The notes beneath the pieces were generated by a model, which had not been told where the DNA came from, did not search any database, and worked only from the letters and a program-made list of their open reading frames with translations. Of a stretch of DNA of 49,210 nt, positions 17,762-27,309 are shown in pieces. Location: assembly GCA_964611585.1 (NCBI GenBank), contig CAZTAK010000014.1:1-49210 (forward strand), written 5' to 3'. The stretch's first letter is position 1. Each line of letters starts with the position of its first letter. The translations under genes and the position numbers were made by a program. The stretch is from CAZTAK01 sp964611585 (GTDB lineage Bacteria > Pseudomonadota > Alphaproteobacteria > SHVP01).

Positions 17762-20218
17762 TCAGTAAAGCCCGCCCACGCCGTCGGCAAAGCGAAGGTC
17801 GTCGGGACCAAAACTGTCGAGCCCGTCGAGCACCCGGCCGTTCTCGCCGGAGGGCTCGGTGCCGGGCCGGAAGGCCTCCAGAATGACGGATTCGTCCCCC
17901 GGCACGGCCGGAAGCCCGGTCGCGGCCGCAACGCGGACGAGGCGGACCTCCTCGGGTATCCGGAACGGAATGTCCGGCGTATCGGCGAGCGCCTCGGCCA
18001 TGAAGTCACGGAAGATCGGTGCCGCCACGCTTGCCCCCTGCTCGGTCGGGCCGAGGCTTCTGGGCTCGTCGAAGCCCGCATAGACGCCGACCGCAAGATC
18101 CGGCGAAAAACCGATGAACCAGGTATCCTGCGATTCGTTTGTGGTGCCGGTCTTGCCGGCCAGCGGCTTGCCGACGGCGCGCACGCGCACGCCGGTGCCG
18201 CGCTCGATCACGCCGCGCAGCATCGACACCATCTGGTAGGCGGTAGCCGGATCGACAACCTGGGTGCGCCGGTCGGGTATCTGCGGCTCCGCCTGGCGCC
18301 GCCACGCCAGCACCGAGCAGCCGGGGCACCCGCGCTCGTCGTGACGTACGACGGTGCGACCGCGCCGGTCCTGAATGCGGTCGATCAGCGTCGGTTCGAT
18401 GGTCTTGCCGCCGTTGACCAGCATCGCATAGCCCGCCGTCAACCGCAGCAGAGTTGTCTCGCCCGACCCCAGCGCCATCGACAGCATCGGCGGCATTGAA
18501 TCGACGATGCCAAATCGCTTGGCGTAAGTGACGACGGTTTCCATGCCGAGGAACTGCGCCAGGCGGACGGTCATCAGGTTACGGGATTTTTCGAGGCCAA
18601 GCCGCAGCGTCGAGGGGCCGTAGAACCTGTTGGTGTAGTTGGCGGGCTTCCATTTGCCGAGACCCGGGCCCTGATCGATCACGAACGGGGCGTCGAGAAT
18701 CTTGCTCGCCGGCGTGAACCCGTTTTCCAGTGCCGCCGCATAGACGAACGGCTTGAACGCCGACCCGGGTTGTCGCATCGCCTGGGTGGCGCGGTTGAAT
18801 TCGGTTTCCTCGAAACTGTAGCCGCCGACCATGGCATGGACCCGCCCGGTGTGGGGGTCCATGGCGACGATCGAGCCCTGGATATCGGGAATCTGACGCA
18901 GCCCGAAACTGCCGGGCGTGCCCTCCAGCGCCTCGACCAAAACCACGTCGCCGGGCGCGACGACGTCGGCCGGATGCTTGACCGCGGGTCCGACTCTCTG
19001 GCCCGCGATCCAAGGCCGCGCCCACGCCATTTCTGTCAGCGGCAGAAACGCCTGCGCCCCCGACACCAGACCGATGGTGGCGCCGTCGTCGCGCAATTCG
19101 AGCACGATAGAAAGCCGCCATCCCCCGCGCCCCTTGGGCGGTTCGACCTCGGCCAGACGCTGCGGCCACGCCGGTGTCAACTCGATTTGATCGACTGGCC
19201 CGCGCCAGCCGTGGCGCTGGTCGTAGGCGATCAAGCCGGCGCGCAGGGTGCGCCGGGCAATGTCCTGGAGCCGCGGATCGAGGGTGGTGCGCACAGAGAG
19301 TCCGCCCTCGTAAAGCCCGTCCTCACCGTAGCGGTCGTATAGGAAGCGCCGCACCTCCTCGGTAAAATAGTCCGCCTCGACGATCTGGCTGCGGTCGCGG
19401 CGCGCCATCTGCACGGGTCCGTCGCCGGCAATGCGCGCTTCGGACGCGGCAATGGCGCCATCCTCGACCATCCGCGACAACACCCAGTTGCGGCGCGCCT
19501 TGGCCGCCGCGGCCCTGCGGATCGGATGGTAATTGCTGGGCGCCTTGGGGACGGCGGCGAGAAAGGCGGCCTCGGCCAGCGTCAGCGTGTCGAGCGATTT
19601 GTTGAAGTAGTTGAGCGCCGCCGCCGCGACGCCGTAGGCGCCCTCGCCGAGATAAATCTCGTTGAGATACAGTTCGAGAATCCGCTCCTTGGTAAGGGCG
19701 CGTTCAATTCGAAAGGCGAGGATCGCCTCCTTGATCTTGCGCTCGATCGAGACTTCAGGCGTAAGCAGAAAGTTCTTCGCCACCTGTTGCGTGATGGTGG
19801 ACGCCCCGACCGGACGCCGGTTCTCTCCCAGATTCGAAAGGTTGGTGAGCGCAGCGCGCACGACGCCCGCGATATCGACGCCGGGATGGTCGAAGAAATT
19901 CTTGTCCTCGGCCGACAGGAAGGCCTGAATTAGTGTTTTGGGAATCACTTCGATGGGAACGAAGACCCGGTGCTCGCGCGCGTATTCAGCCAACAGGCTG
20001 CCGTCGGCGGCATGAACCCGGGTCATGACCGGCGGCCGATAGGTGGCGAGCTGGGTGTAATCCGGCAGATCGCGACCGTATTTGTAGAAAATGAACAGCC
20101 CGCCGCCGGCGCCCGCTACCGCCAACAGCAAGGCGAGTGCGACCACATAGCCGGCCAAACGTAACAACCACCGGCCCCTCCCGCGCCGCGGTTTTGCCGA
20201 CCGCCGCTTTCTCGCCAT
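17762..20218 (-). CDS. mrcA: Penicillin-binding protein 1A, bifunctional glycosyltransferase/transpeptidase
   Basis: Polymerises and cross-links peptidoglycan at the inner membrane. 818 residues from the ATG at 20218, which has AAAGGA 8 nt upstream; an in-frame GTG at 20242 is less likely. A basic N-terminus precedes the membrane helix (about 17-44). The GT51 domain holds the catalytic Glu in AFLSAEDKNFFDHPGVD and GASTITQQVAKN; the transpeptidase has SxxK as SAFK, SxN as SRN and KTGT as AGKTGTTNES. It lies between amiC and prfB, about 75 bp after amiC, so hydrolysis and synthesis of the wall are probably co-transcribed. Confidence 0.96.
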   Translation of the reverse strand: MARKRRSAKPRRGRGRWLLRLAGYVVALALLLAVAGAGGGLFIFYKYGRDLPDYTQLATYRPPVMTRVHAADGSLLAEYAREHRVFVPIEVIPKTLIQAFLSAEDKNFFDHPGVDIAGVVRAALTNLSNLGENRRPVGASTITQQVAKNFLLTPEVSIERKIKEAILAFRIERALTKERILELYLNEIYLGEGAYGVAAAALNYFNKSLDTLTLAEAAFLAAVPKAPSNYHPIRRAAAAKARRNWVLSRMVEDGAIAASEARIAGDGPVQMARRDRSQIVEADYFTEEVRRFLYDRYGEDGLYEGGLSVRTTLDPRLQDIARRTLRAGLIAYDQRHGWRGPVDQIELTPAWPQRLAEVEPPKGRGGWRLSIVLELRDDGATIGLVSGAQAFLPLTEMAWARPWIAGQRVGPAVKHPADVVAPGDVVLVEALEGTPGSFGLRQIPDIQGSIVAMDPHTGRVHAMVGGYSFEETEFNRATQAMRQPGSAFKPFVYAAALENGFTPASKILDAPFVIDQGPGLGKWKPANYTNRFYGPSTLRLGLEKSRNLMTVRLAQFLGMETVVTYAKRFGIVDSMPPMLSMALGSGETTLLRLTAGYAMLVNGGKTIEPTLIDRIQDRRGRTVVRHDERGCPGCSVLAWRRQAEPQIPDRRTQVVDPATAYQMVSMLRGVIERGTGVRVRAVGKPLAGKTGTTNESQDTWFIGFSPDLAVGVYAGFDEPRSLGPTEQGASVAAPIFRDFMAEALADTPDIPFRIPEEVRLVRVAAATGLPAVPGDESVILEAFRPGTEPSGENGRVLDGLDSFGPDDLRFADGVGGLY

Positions 20219-20293
20219 TGGCGAGTCCTTTCCCTGCCTCACTGCCCGGCAATTATAGGGTCAAATACGGCAGCCGTGTGGCAACCGGGGCCG

Positions 20294-21517
20294 TTAGCGC
20301 CTCAAGTCGGCGAAATAGTGGTCGATTGCACGCACCAGCGCCCGCGCCAGGCGGATCCGATATTCCGGCGAAAGCAGCAATTCTTCATCTTCGCGGTTGG
20401 ACAAATAGCCCATCTCGATGAGCAGCGAGGGGATATCGGGAGCCTTGAGAACGGCAAAGCCGGCGAAGCGGTGGCCGTTGCGGAGGGTGCCGCCGGTGCT
20501 GCTCAGTTCGGGAATGACCAAATTCGCGAAAACCGCCGCCTGGTTCATGGTTTCCCGCTGCGCCAAATCGATCAAAATGGTCCGGACCTCGGCGCTCTCG
20601 CCGCTAAGATCGAGACCGGCAATCAGGTCGGCGCTGTTCTCCTTGGCCGCCAGCGCCGCCGCCTCACGATCCGAGGCGATCTCCGAAAGGGTATAGACCG
20701 AGGCACCGCGGACACGGCGATTCTCGATCGAATCCGCGTGCAGCGACAGAAAAAGATCGGCACCGGCGGTGCGCGCGGCCTCGACGCGCTGGCGCAGACG
20801 CAGGAACCGGTCGTCGGTCCGGGTCAGGACGACTACGTAGCGCCCGGTCGCCTCAAGCTGCCGCGCCAGCTCCCGGGCGGTGGCGAGGGTCACATCCTTC
20901 TCGCGGGTGCCGCCGGAGCTGACGGTTCCCGGATCGACCCCGCCATGTCCGGGATCGAGCACGATCAGCGGCCGCACCCGCCGGGGTAGCGGCACCAATT
21001 GCAGCGGCTGGGTCCGGGGCGACTCGGTCCGGGGCGTCTCGGTCCGGGTCGGCGGCGGCGGCAGCGCCGCCGTGCGCTCGAACTCGCCGGGCTCGACCTC
21101 GGCGATGTCGAGCACGAAGCGGTGCGAGAAATTCCCGTTCGGCGGCAGCAGGAATGACCGCTCCACCCGCACCGGTCCGGAAACGTCGATGACCACCCTC
21201 GACACCCCCGGCCGGAACAGCCCGAAACGCATCGCCTTGATAGGGCCGAGGTAGAGGTGGTCGCCGGCATTGGCCTGCCAGGCGACTTCGGGCAGGTCGA
21301 TGACGACCCGATAGGGATCGGGCAGGACGAAAACCTTGAACTCGACGGCTTCGGTGAGGTCGAGCACGAACCGGGTCGCCGCCGGTTGCTCGCCGGTGCG
21401 TATTCCGGTGACCGCAGGCACGGCATGGGCCGCTCCCGCGGATAGAACCGCAAACAGAACCAACAACCACGTGGCCAATGCCCGCGCGGCCTGGTGAGGG
21501 AGGGAAAGGTCAAACAT
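20294..21517 (-). CDS. amiC: N-acetylmuramoyl-L-alanine amidase with AMIN domain (AmiC type)
   Basis: Periplasmic zinc amidase that removes stem peptides to separate daughter cells. 407 residues. The signal peptide is about 1-32 (AARALATWLLVLFAVLSAGAAHA). The AMIN septal-targeting domain spans about 35-145, then a Pro/Thr linker repeats RTETPRTESPRTQP, and the Amidase_3 domain covers about 180-400. Zinc ligands and catalytic residues are visible in DPGHGGVDPG, REKDVTL, FLSLHADS and LIEMGYLSN. First gene of the amiC-mrcA-prfB cluster and divergent from rne. Confidence 0.95.
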   Translation of the reverse strand: MFDLSLPHQAARALATWLLVLFAVLSAGAAHAVPAVTGIRTGEQPAATRFVLDLTEAVEFKVFVLPDPYRVVIDLPEVAWQANAGDHLYLGPIKAMRFGLFRPGVSRVVIDVSGPVRVERSFLLPPNGNFSHRFVLDIAEVEPGEFERTAALPPPPTRTETPRTESPRTQPLQLVPLPRRVRPLIVLDPGHGGVDPGTVSSGGTREKDVTLATARELARQLEATGRYVVVLTRTDDRFLRLRQRVEAARTAGADLFLSLHADSIENRRVRGASVYTLSEIASDREAAALAAKENSADLIAGLDLSGESAEVRTILIDLAQRETMNQAAVFANLVIPELSSTGGTLRNGHRFAGFAVLKAPDIPSLLIEMGYLSNREDEELLLSPEYRIRLARALVRAIDHYFADLRR

Positions 21518-21546
21518 CTAGTGTTTTCAATCCGCTGACCTACTAT

Positions 21547-21575
21547 ATATAACCCATGCGGTGAGGCCAGAGCAA
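21547..21575 (-). promoter_or_regulatory. Predicted promoter of the amiC-mrcA-prfB cluster
   Basis: On the minus strand TTGCTC (21575-21570) and TTATAT (21552-21547) are separated by 17 bp, about 30 bp before the amiC start. It is the only AT-rich block in this part of the divergent region, and the spacing is ideal. No operator-like repeat is seen. Confidence 0.45.
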
Positions 21576-21929
21576 GAGATGCCCCGCCCCCGTTCGCTAT
21601 CGCACCATTATTTCGGTTGTTATCGGTACGCCAACTGTGCTTATTTCCGCACCGGCGAATATTCCGCGGCGCGCGCATCTCGTGGGGCCTGGGGCCGAAG
21701 CCCGGCTCATTTGAGTTCCCCCGATTGCGGCGGCGCCGTGCTTCCGTTCCAGACTACCCGTTATGGATAACTCGAAACCGGCAGTCCTTTCCCCGTTACC
21801 AATTCAAGTCGCCGCCGCGTCAATGCTGGCGCGCGGCGAGGGGATAACATCCGGTTTCGCTCCAACATATGGCGCCGCCCTGCCCGCGCTTCGCCCGTGG
21901 ATCGCGCCGGCGCCCCGGAGTTCAACCCC
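21576..21929 (+). other. Long untranslated leader region upstream of rne
   Basis: About 350 bp without a credible gene. It includes a T-rich stretch (21605-21645, ATTATTTCGGTTGTTATCGG) that could be an RNase E cleavage or binding region. Long rne leaders mediate feedback control in Escherichia coli; an equivalent here is inference. The rne Shine-Dalgarno GGAG is at 21917-21920. I could not assign the rne promoter. Confidence 0.35.
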
Positions 21930-24443
21930 ATGCCGACCAGCATGCTTATCGACACGGCCCACCCGGAAGAGACCCGGGTTGTGGTCGTCAAAGGCAAGCG
22001 CCTTGAGGAATTCAACTTCGAGACCTCGACCAAGGCGCAGCTCAAAGGAAACATCTATCTCGCCAAGGTAACGCGGGTCGAGCCCTCGCTACAGGCCGCC
22101 TTCGTCGACTACGGCGGCAACCGCCACGGTTTCCTGGCGTTCAACGAAATCCACCCCGACTACTATCAAATCCCGGTCGCCGACCGCGAGGCGCTGCTGG
22201 CTGAAGAAGCCGCCGCCGCGAAAGAGGACGCCGCCCGCGATGACGAAGAGGCGGAACGGGAAGCCGCCGAGGACGATGACGACGACGCCGAGGACGAAAA
22301 CGACGCCGACGCTGAGGAGAACGGCGAGCCGGACGAGCCGGACAGCGAGAACGACGGCGAGGACGAGGGCGATGGCGAGGACGATACCGGCGACACCCCG
22401 GACAAGCCGAAACGATCGCGCCGCGCGGCCGCCGCCGCCGCCGACAAAATCGAAGACGCGCGACCCTGCCGCCCCTCGCGGTTGCGCTCGTACAAAATTC
22501 AAGAGGTTATCAAACGCCGCCAGATCCTGCTGGTGCAGGTGGTCAAGGAAGAGCGCGGCACCAAGGGCGCGGCACTGACGACCTATATCTCGCTGGCCGG
22601 ACGTTATTGCGTCCTGATGCCCAATACCGCCCGCGGCGGCGGCATCAGCCGAAAGATTGCCGACGCCAAGGACCGCCGCCGTCTTAAGTCCATCCTCGGT
22701 GATCTTGAAACCGACGAAGGCATGGCGTTGATCGTCCGCACCGCTGGCGCCGAGCGCAGCCGCGCCGAAATCCGCCGCGACTACGATTATCTCTACCGCC
22801 TGTGGGAAACCGTCCGCGAAACGACGTTGAAATTGCGCGCGCCGTCGCTGATTCACGAAGAAGCGAACCTGATCAAGCGTTCGATCCGCGACCTCTACAA
22901 CAAGGACATCGGCGAGGTTCTGGTCGAAGGCGAGGAAGGCTACAAGACCGCCAAATCGTTCATGCGAATGTTGATGCCAAGCCACGCCAAGCGGGTTCAG
23001 CGCTACCGCGAAGACATCCCGCTGTTCCATAAATTCCAGATCGACGCCCAACTCGATTCGATGATGAGCCCGGAAGTGGGCCTCAAATCGGGCGGCTATC
23101 TGGTGATCGGGACCACCGAGGCGCTGGTCGCCATCGACGTCAACTCGGGCCGGGCGACGCGCGAGCGGAATATCGAAGAGACCGCCCTTCGCACGAACCT
23201 TGAGGCCGCCGAAGAAGTCGGCCGGCAACTGCGGTTGCGCGACCTCGGCGGTCTGGTGGTGATCGACTTCATCGACATGGACTACCCGCGCAACAACCGC
23301 GCCGTCGAACGCAAGCTCAAGGAAGCCCTGAAGCACGACCGTGCCAGAATCCAGGTTGGGCGAATCAGCGCTTTCGGGCTGCTCGAAATGTCGCGACAGC
23401 GGATGCGCCCGAGCCTGATCGAGGCCAGCACCGAAACTTGCGCGGCGTGCGGCGGAACCGGGTTCGTGCGCTCGACCGAATCCTCGGCGCTCCACGTGTT
23501 ACGCGCGATCGAAGATGATGGAACCAAGGGCGAGCACGGTGCCATCGAGGTGTTCGTCGCCGCGCCCATCGCAACGTATCTCCTCAATCAGAAGCGCACC
23601 ACCGTGAGGTCGCTGGAAAAGCGGTACGGCATGAAGGTCTTCGTGTCGGCGGACGATTCTCTGGTCCCGCCGACGCTGCGAATCGAAGAAATCGGTACCG
23701 AAAAGCCGCAGGCGCCATCATCCCGCGCCAGAACTTCGAAAACCCGCGCCAGCACGGCGGAACCCCGCACTAGTGCGGCGGAACCGGAAGCACCGGCGGA
23801 GACCGAAGATGCCGAAGCCGGTGGCGAAGACCGTCCGCGCAAGGGCCGGCGGCGCGGAAAACGCGGCGGGCGCCGTCGTCGTCGCGATGGCCGGGCGACC
23901 CCCGATGCGATCGAGTCCGATGCCGCGCCGACCGAGACCGGCGAAGCCGGTGAAGCGGCAAAGGAGGACGCGGCCGAACCGGAATCCGCGAGCGAGGAAT
24001 CCGGGGAAGAATCGAAACCCCGCCGCGCCCCCCGGCGCCGGCGCCCGCGCCGGCGGAAGACTCAAACTGCCGCCGCCGCGGCCGGTGAAGACGCGAACGT
24101 TGCCGGTGCCACAGCCGAAGGCGAAACCAAGGTACCGGACGATGGTGTGCCCGCCGATGCGACCGCTCCGGCCGAGGCCGCGAGCTCTACCGTTGTGTCC
24201 GCGGACACGGGCGAAGCGGCGGACCGGCCGGAGCGGATGAACGATCCCGCCCCTGCCTCTGCGCCCCCTGCTACCCCTGAGACCGCACCGGAGCCCGCAT
24301 CGGCGCAGGCCACATCGGAACCCGAAGAGGCCGCAGCGGCCGCAGCCGCCGAAACCGGCGGCGCCGACGGGACGGAGGACGCCGACTCAACCGGGGAGCC
24401 CGCCAAACCCTCACGCAGCGGCTGGTGGCGGCTTCCGGGCTGA
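21930..24443 (+). CDS. rne: Ribonuclease E (Rne), degradosome scaffold
   Basis: Endonuclease for mRNA decay and rRNA/tRNA processing. 837 residues from MPTSMLIDTAHPEETRVVVV; GGAG lies 9 nt upstream, and an open extension of 11 codons is ignored. The S1 domain (about 35-215) is split by an acidic, low-complexity insert of about 75 residues (Asp/Glu/Ala, about 22200-22430), as in other Alphaproteobacteria. The DNase I-like catalytic part has VAIDVNSGRATRERNIEETA and VVIDFIDM, and the zinc link is CAACGGTGF. The disordered C-terminal half has Arg-rich RNA-binding blocks and ends with GWWRLPG; in Caulobacter a C-terminal GWW tip binds PNPase. Confidence 0.96.
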   Translation: MPTSMLIDTAHPEETRVVVVKGKRLEEFNFETSTKAQLKGNIYLAKVTRVEPSLQAAFVDYGGNRHGFLAFNEIHPDYYQIPVADREALLAEEAAAAKEDAARDDEEAEREAAEDDDDDAEDENDADAEENGEPDEPDSENDGEDEGDGEDDTGDTPDKPKRSRRAAAAAADKIEDARPCRPSRLRSYKIQEVIKRRQILLVQVVKEERGTKGAALTTYISLAGRYCVLMPNTARGGGISRKIADAKDRRRLKSILGDLETDEGMALIVRTAGAERSRAEIRRDYDYLYRLWETVRETTLKLRAPSLIHEEANLIKRSIRDLYNKDIGEVLVEGEEGYKTAKSFMRMLMPSHAKRVQRYREDIPLFHKFQIDAQLDSMMSPEVGLKSGGYLVIGTTEALVAIDVNSGRATRERNIEETALRTNLEAAEEVGRQLRLRDLGGLVVIDFIDMDYPRNNRAVERKLKEALKHDRARIQVGRISAFGLLEMSRQRMRPSLIEASTETCAACGGTGFVRSTESSALHVLRAIEDDGTKGEHGAIEVFVAAPIATYLLNQKRTTVRSLEKRYGMKVFVSADDSLVPPTLRIEEIGTEKPQAPSSRARTSKTRASTAEPRTSAAEPEAPAETEDAEAGGEDRPRKGRRRGKRGGRRRRRDGRATPDAIESDAAPTETGEAGEAAKEDAAEPESASEESGEESKPRRAPRRRRPRRRKTQTAAAAAGEDANVAGATAEGETKVPDDGVPADATAPAEAASSTVVSADTGEAADRPERMNDPAPASAPPATPETAPEPASAQATSEPEEAAAAAAAETGGADGTEDADSTGEPAKPSRSGWWRLPG

Positions 24444-24500
24444 TTTGGCCGCGCCCGCAACGGGGATTTGCGCCGGGAACCTGCGCCGGCTTGCGCGCCT

Positions 24501-25640
24501 TCAGGCCAGCCAGGCGTGCAAGCGCCGGGCGGTCTCGGTCATGTCGTCGGTGGTGCCGGCAAAACTGATCCGCACATAGGCGCTGCCACGCGACGAATCA
24601 AAGTCGATGCCGGGAGTTATCGCCACGCCGGTCTCGGCCAGCATTCGGCGGCAGAATTCTGAGCTGTCGTTGGTCACATGACTGACGTTGGCGTAGATGT
24701 AAAACGCACCGTCGGCGGGCGCGAGATCGGTCAGGCCCGCGCGCGGGAGTTCCCGCAAAAGAACCTCTCTGTTCTTTGCGTAACTGGCGACGTTCGCCTC
24801 CAGTTCGTCGGTGCAGTCGAAAGCGGCGATCGCGGCGCGCTGCGATATGTTGGGCGCCGAGATGTACAGGTTCTGCGCCAGCCGCTCGACCGGCCTCAGC
24901 ATGTCTTCCGGCACTACCATCCAGCCCAGCCGCCAGCCGGTCATGCAGTAGTATTTTGAGAACCCGTTGAGCACGACGGCGTGCGGCCCGAACCGAAGCG
25001 ACGTCTCGGCGGGCGTCCCATAGGTAATCCCATGATAGATCTCGTCGGCAAGCAGCCGGATGCCGTTGCCTTCGCAATAGCTGACGACCGCTTCAAATTC
25101 CTCGCCCAAAAGCATCGTACCGGTCGGATTGGCGGGGCTGCACAACAAGAGCCCGTCCAGCGGCCCCGCCTTGGCGAGCAGCGCGGCCGTCGGTTGAAAC
25201 CGGGTCTCCGGCGTCGTCGCCATCGGCACCACCTCAAGTCCGAGGGCCACCATCATGTTGCGGTATGCCGGATAGTAGGGAACGCCGATGCCGATCCGGG
25301 CGCCTGAATCGAACGCCGCCAGCAACGCCAGCAGGAACCCGCCCGATGACCCGGTGGTCACGACAATCCGCTCCGCCGGCACCTCGATCCCATAGGTACG
25401 CCCGTAGTGTTGTGCGATTGCCGTGCGCAGGTCGGGCAGGCCAAGGGCCTCGGTATAGCCAAGCGCCCCTTCGTCCAGCGCCACCCGCGCCGCCGCCACA
25501 ACACCGGCCGGTGTGCCGACGCCGGGTTCGCCGACCTCCAGATGCAACACCGAATGTCCCGCCGCCTCGCGCTCGTTCGCGGCCTTCATGACTTCCATCG
25601 CGTAGAACGGCGAAATGTCCGAGCGCCGGGATATCTTCAT
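24501..25640 (-). CDS. Class I/II pyridoxal-phosphate aminotransferase
   Basis: 379 residues from MKISRRSDISPFYAMEVMKA; the frame is open a further 216 bp upstream, but that part is antisense to nothing conserved and overlaps the preceding gene. Fold-type I signatures: GEPGVGTP near residue 34, TTGSSGGFLLAL (cofactor phosphate), CSPANPTGTML, and the PLP lysine in NGFSKYYCMTGWRLGW. The C-terminal YVRISFAGT holds the carboxylate-binding Arg. It resembles aspartate/alanine-type enzymes, but the substrate cannot be fixed from sequence. It starts 25 bp after the gamma-glutamyltransferase-like gene, probably in one transcript, suggesting amino-acid or glutathione-derived substrates (inference). Confidence 0.88.
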   Translation of the reverse strand: MKISRRSDISPFYAMEVMKAANEREAAGHSVLHLEVGEPGVGTPAGVVAAARVALDEGALGYTEALGLPDLRTAIAQHYGRTYGIEVPAERIVVTTGSSGGFLLALLAAFDSGARIGIGVPYYPAYRNMMVALGLEVVPMATTPETRFQPTAALLAKAGPLDGLLLCSPANPTGTMLLGEEFEAVVSYCEGNGIRLLADEIYHGITYGTPAETSLRFGPHAVVLNGFSKYYCMTGWRLGWMVVPEDMLRPVERLAQNLYISAPNISQRAAIAAFDCTDELEANVASYAKNREVLLRELPRAGLTDLAPADGAFYIYANVSHVTNDSSEFCRRMLAETGVAITPGIDFDSSRGSAYVRISFAGTTDDMTETARRLHAWLA

Positions 25641-25665
25641 CGGGTTTCTCGCCCGCATCGGGGCG

Positions 25666-27309
25666 CTAGAACGCGCCGCCGGTGCCGATACCGTAACCGC
25701 GTGCTTCGCTGACGAATTCGCAGGCATTGGGACGCGAGCCCTGGATGTTGACGCAGGAAATCGCGTTGACGCGGCCCGGCCGCACCGTCCGCGCAACCTG
25801 GTGGCCGAGCCGCTGCATCGCCGCCAACGCCTCGGGTGCATATCCCGCCTCGACAAACGTCACATCGGGATTCGCGAATTGAAATATTCGCGGCGCCGCC
25901 ACGTTTTCCGCCAACGGACTGCCATTCAATATCGTCGGCAGCACCGATTGGACCAGTGCAGCAGGCGCCGCCGCGCCGCCCGAGGCCGCCCCCGCAAAGA
26001 TGATCTCGCCGGAGAAGTTGTTGACGACGATCGCCGACACCAGGAAGTCCGACCCGGCAAGCGTCCAGCTACGGGTTCCCTCTGGCACCGCGGCCGCGGG
26101 CACGAATCCAAGTCCCGGCAACAGCCGTCCGATTCCGAACGCGCCGTTCATCGACAGGCCGCAGGCAACCGCGGACCCGCGCCGGTCAATCACCGCAAAT
26201 CCGGTCCCACCGTCGTCGCCGGGCCCGGCCCACCCCGAAAGATCGGGTCCGCCGGCTGGCAACCGACCATGTTGCGCCGGATCGAATCCCGACATCAGCG
26301 TATGGGCGCGGAACGCCGAAATCTGTGTCCCCCCGTCCGCGGTCGCACCCAGGTTGCCGAATGCGCGCGCCGACACTTCGGAGAGCAGATGGGTGCGGGC
26401 TGCCGCCCCGGTCTCGCGAAAGCGGCCCTCGTCCAACAGCATCGCCCACATGGTTCCGGCCAATAATCCGCCCGACGGCGGCGACGGGTTGGTATGAATG
26501 ATCAGATCGCCGAAACGAAGGCCCGAGCTCGGTTTCCATTCGGGCAGGTAGCGCTGCAAATCGTCAGTCCCAACGGCGCCACCGAGGGCCGCGCTGGCTT
26601 CGGCGAGTTGCCGCGCCAGGCCGCCGAAATAAAGATCGCCACCGCCACGGGTTCGGATTTCGCCCAACACCGCGGCGAGGTCGGTCTGCGTCAGCATCGT
26701 TCCTTCCGGCAGCGCCACGCCGTTGGGAGCAATCGATTCCCGAAGTCCGGGGCCGGCGCGCTGGACAATGCCCGAATCCGCCAGACGGGTTGCCAACGCC
26801 CGCGAAACCGGGTGGCCAAACCGCGCCAGGCTTTCTGCCGGCAGGACCACCTGGCTCCAACGCAAGCGGCCGTAGCGAGCATGGAGGGCGGCGAAACCGC
26901 GCACCGCGCCGGGTACCGCGATCGGCCCGCCACCGGCCGCCTGCCGCGGCAAAAAGTCGATGCTTTCCGTCGTCTCGGTGACGGAGTCGTAGACGACACA
27001 GGCCCCCCCGGCGCCAAGGCCGGCGGCCACCGGATAGGTCACAGCGAGGGCAAAATAGAGCGCGGCGGCGGCATCGGCAGCGGTACCGCCCGCTTCGAGA
27101 ATCGCCTCGGCAATCAGCGCCGCGCGCGGCTCGTCCGCCACCACGCCGCCGGAAAACCGTTGTTCGATCACGTTGACCGACCGGCCCTTGTCGCCGCCGC
27201 AGGACGCCAGTATCAGCGCGCCCAGCAGTACCGCGGCTGTGCGTTGACGCGCTCGGCGAGCGTCCCTACTTTGACCCGAACGCTCCGGAGGCCCCCATTT
27301 GAACCGCAT
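25666..27309 (-). CDS. Gamma-glutamyltransferase-like lipoprotein
   Basis: 547 residues, Ntn-hydrolase superfamily, probably acting on gamma-glutamyl compounds in the periplasm. The only in-frame start giving a sensible N-terminus is ATG 27309. A lipobox LASC places the lipid-modified Cys at residue 37. GGT features are EAGGTAADAAAALYFALAVT, NPSPPSGGLLAG and the small-subunit segment GGTGFAVIDRRGSAVACGLS. The nucleophile would be Thr369, but the usual TTH triplet reads GTG, and the usual substrate Arg motif reads FLPRQA, so this is a divergent subfamily whose activity needs care. Its 5' end overlaps the M48 gene by 11 bp. Confidence 0.82.
   Translation of the reverse strand: MRFKWGPPERSGQSRDARRARQRTAAVLLGALILASCGGDKGRSVNVIEQRFSGGVVADEPRAALIAEAILEAGGTAADAAAALYFALAVTYPVAAGLGAGGACVVYDSVTETTESIDFLPRQAAGGGPIAVPGAVRGFAALHARYGRLRWSQVVLPAESLARFGHPVSRALATRLADSGIVQRAGPGLRESIAPNGVALPEGTMLTQTDLAAVLGEIRTRGGGDLYFGGLARQLAEASAALGGAVGTDDLQRYLPEWKPSSGLRFGDLIIHTNPSPPSGGLLAGTMWAMLLDEGRFRETGAAARTHLLSEVSARAFGNLGATADGGTQISAFRAHTLMSGFDPAQHGRLPAGGPDLSGWAGPGDDGGTGFAVIDRRGSAVACGLSMNGAFGIGRLLPGLGFVPAAAVPEGTRSWTLAGSDFLVSAIVVNNFSGEIIFAGAASGGAAAPAALVQSVLPTILNGSPLAENVAAPRIFQFANPDVTFVEAGYAPEALAAMQRLGHQVARTVRPGRVNAISCVNIQGSRPNACEFVSEARGYGIGTGGAF

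Noticed and set aside
21010..21055. Tandem repeat of GGTCCGGGGCG(T/A)CTC units as a possible repeat element
   Set aside because: It encodes the Thr-Pro-Arg linker of AmiC; a short coding repeat, not a mobile or regulatory sequence.
21520..21560. Plus-strand promoter for rne at the TATATATAA run
   Set aside because: The run fits a minus-strand promoter for amiC with ideal spacing; no acceptable plus-strand -35 at 15-18 bp.
22089..23495. 468-codon open frame antisense to rne
   Set aside because: Mirror of the acidic insert and catalytic domain of RNase E, giving Phe/Val-rich sequence with no recognisable domain.
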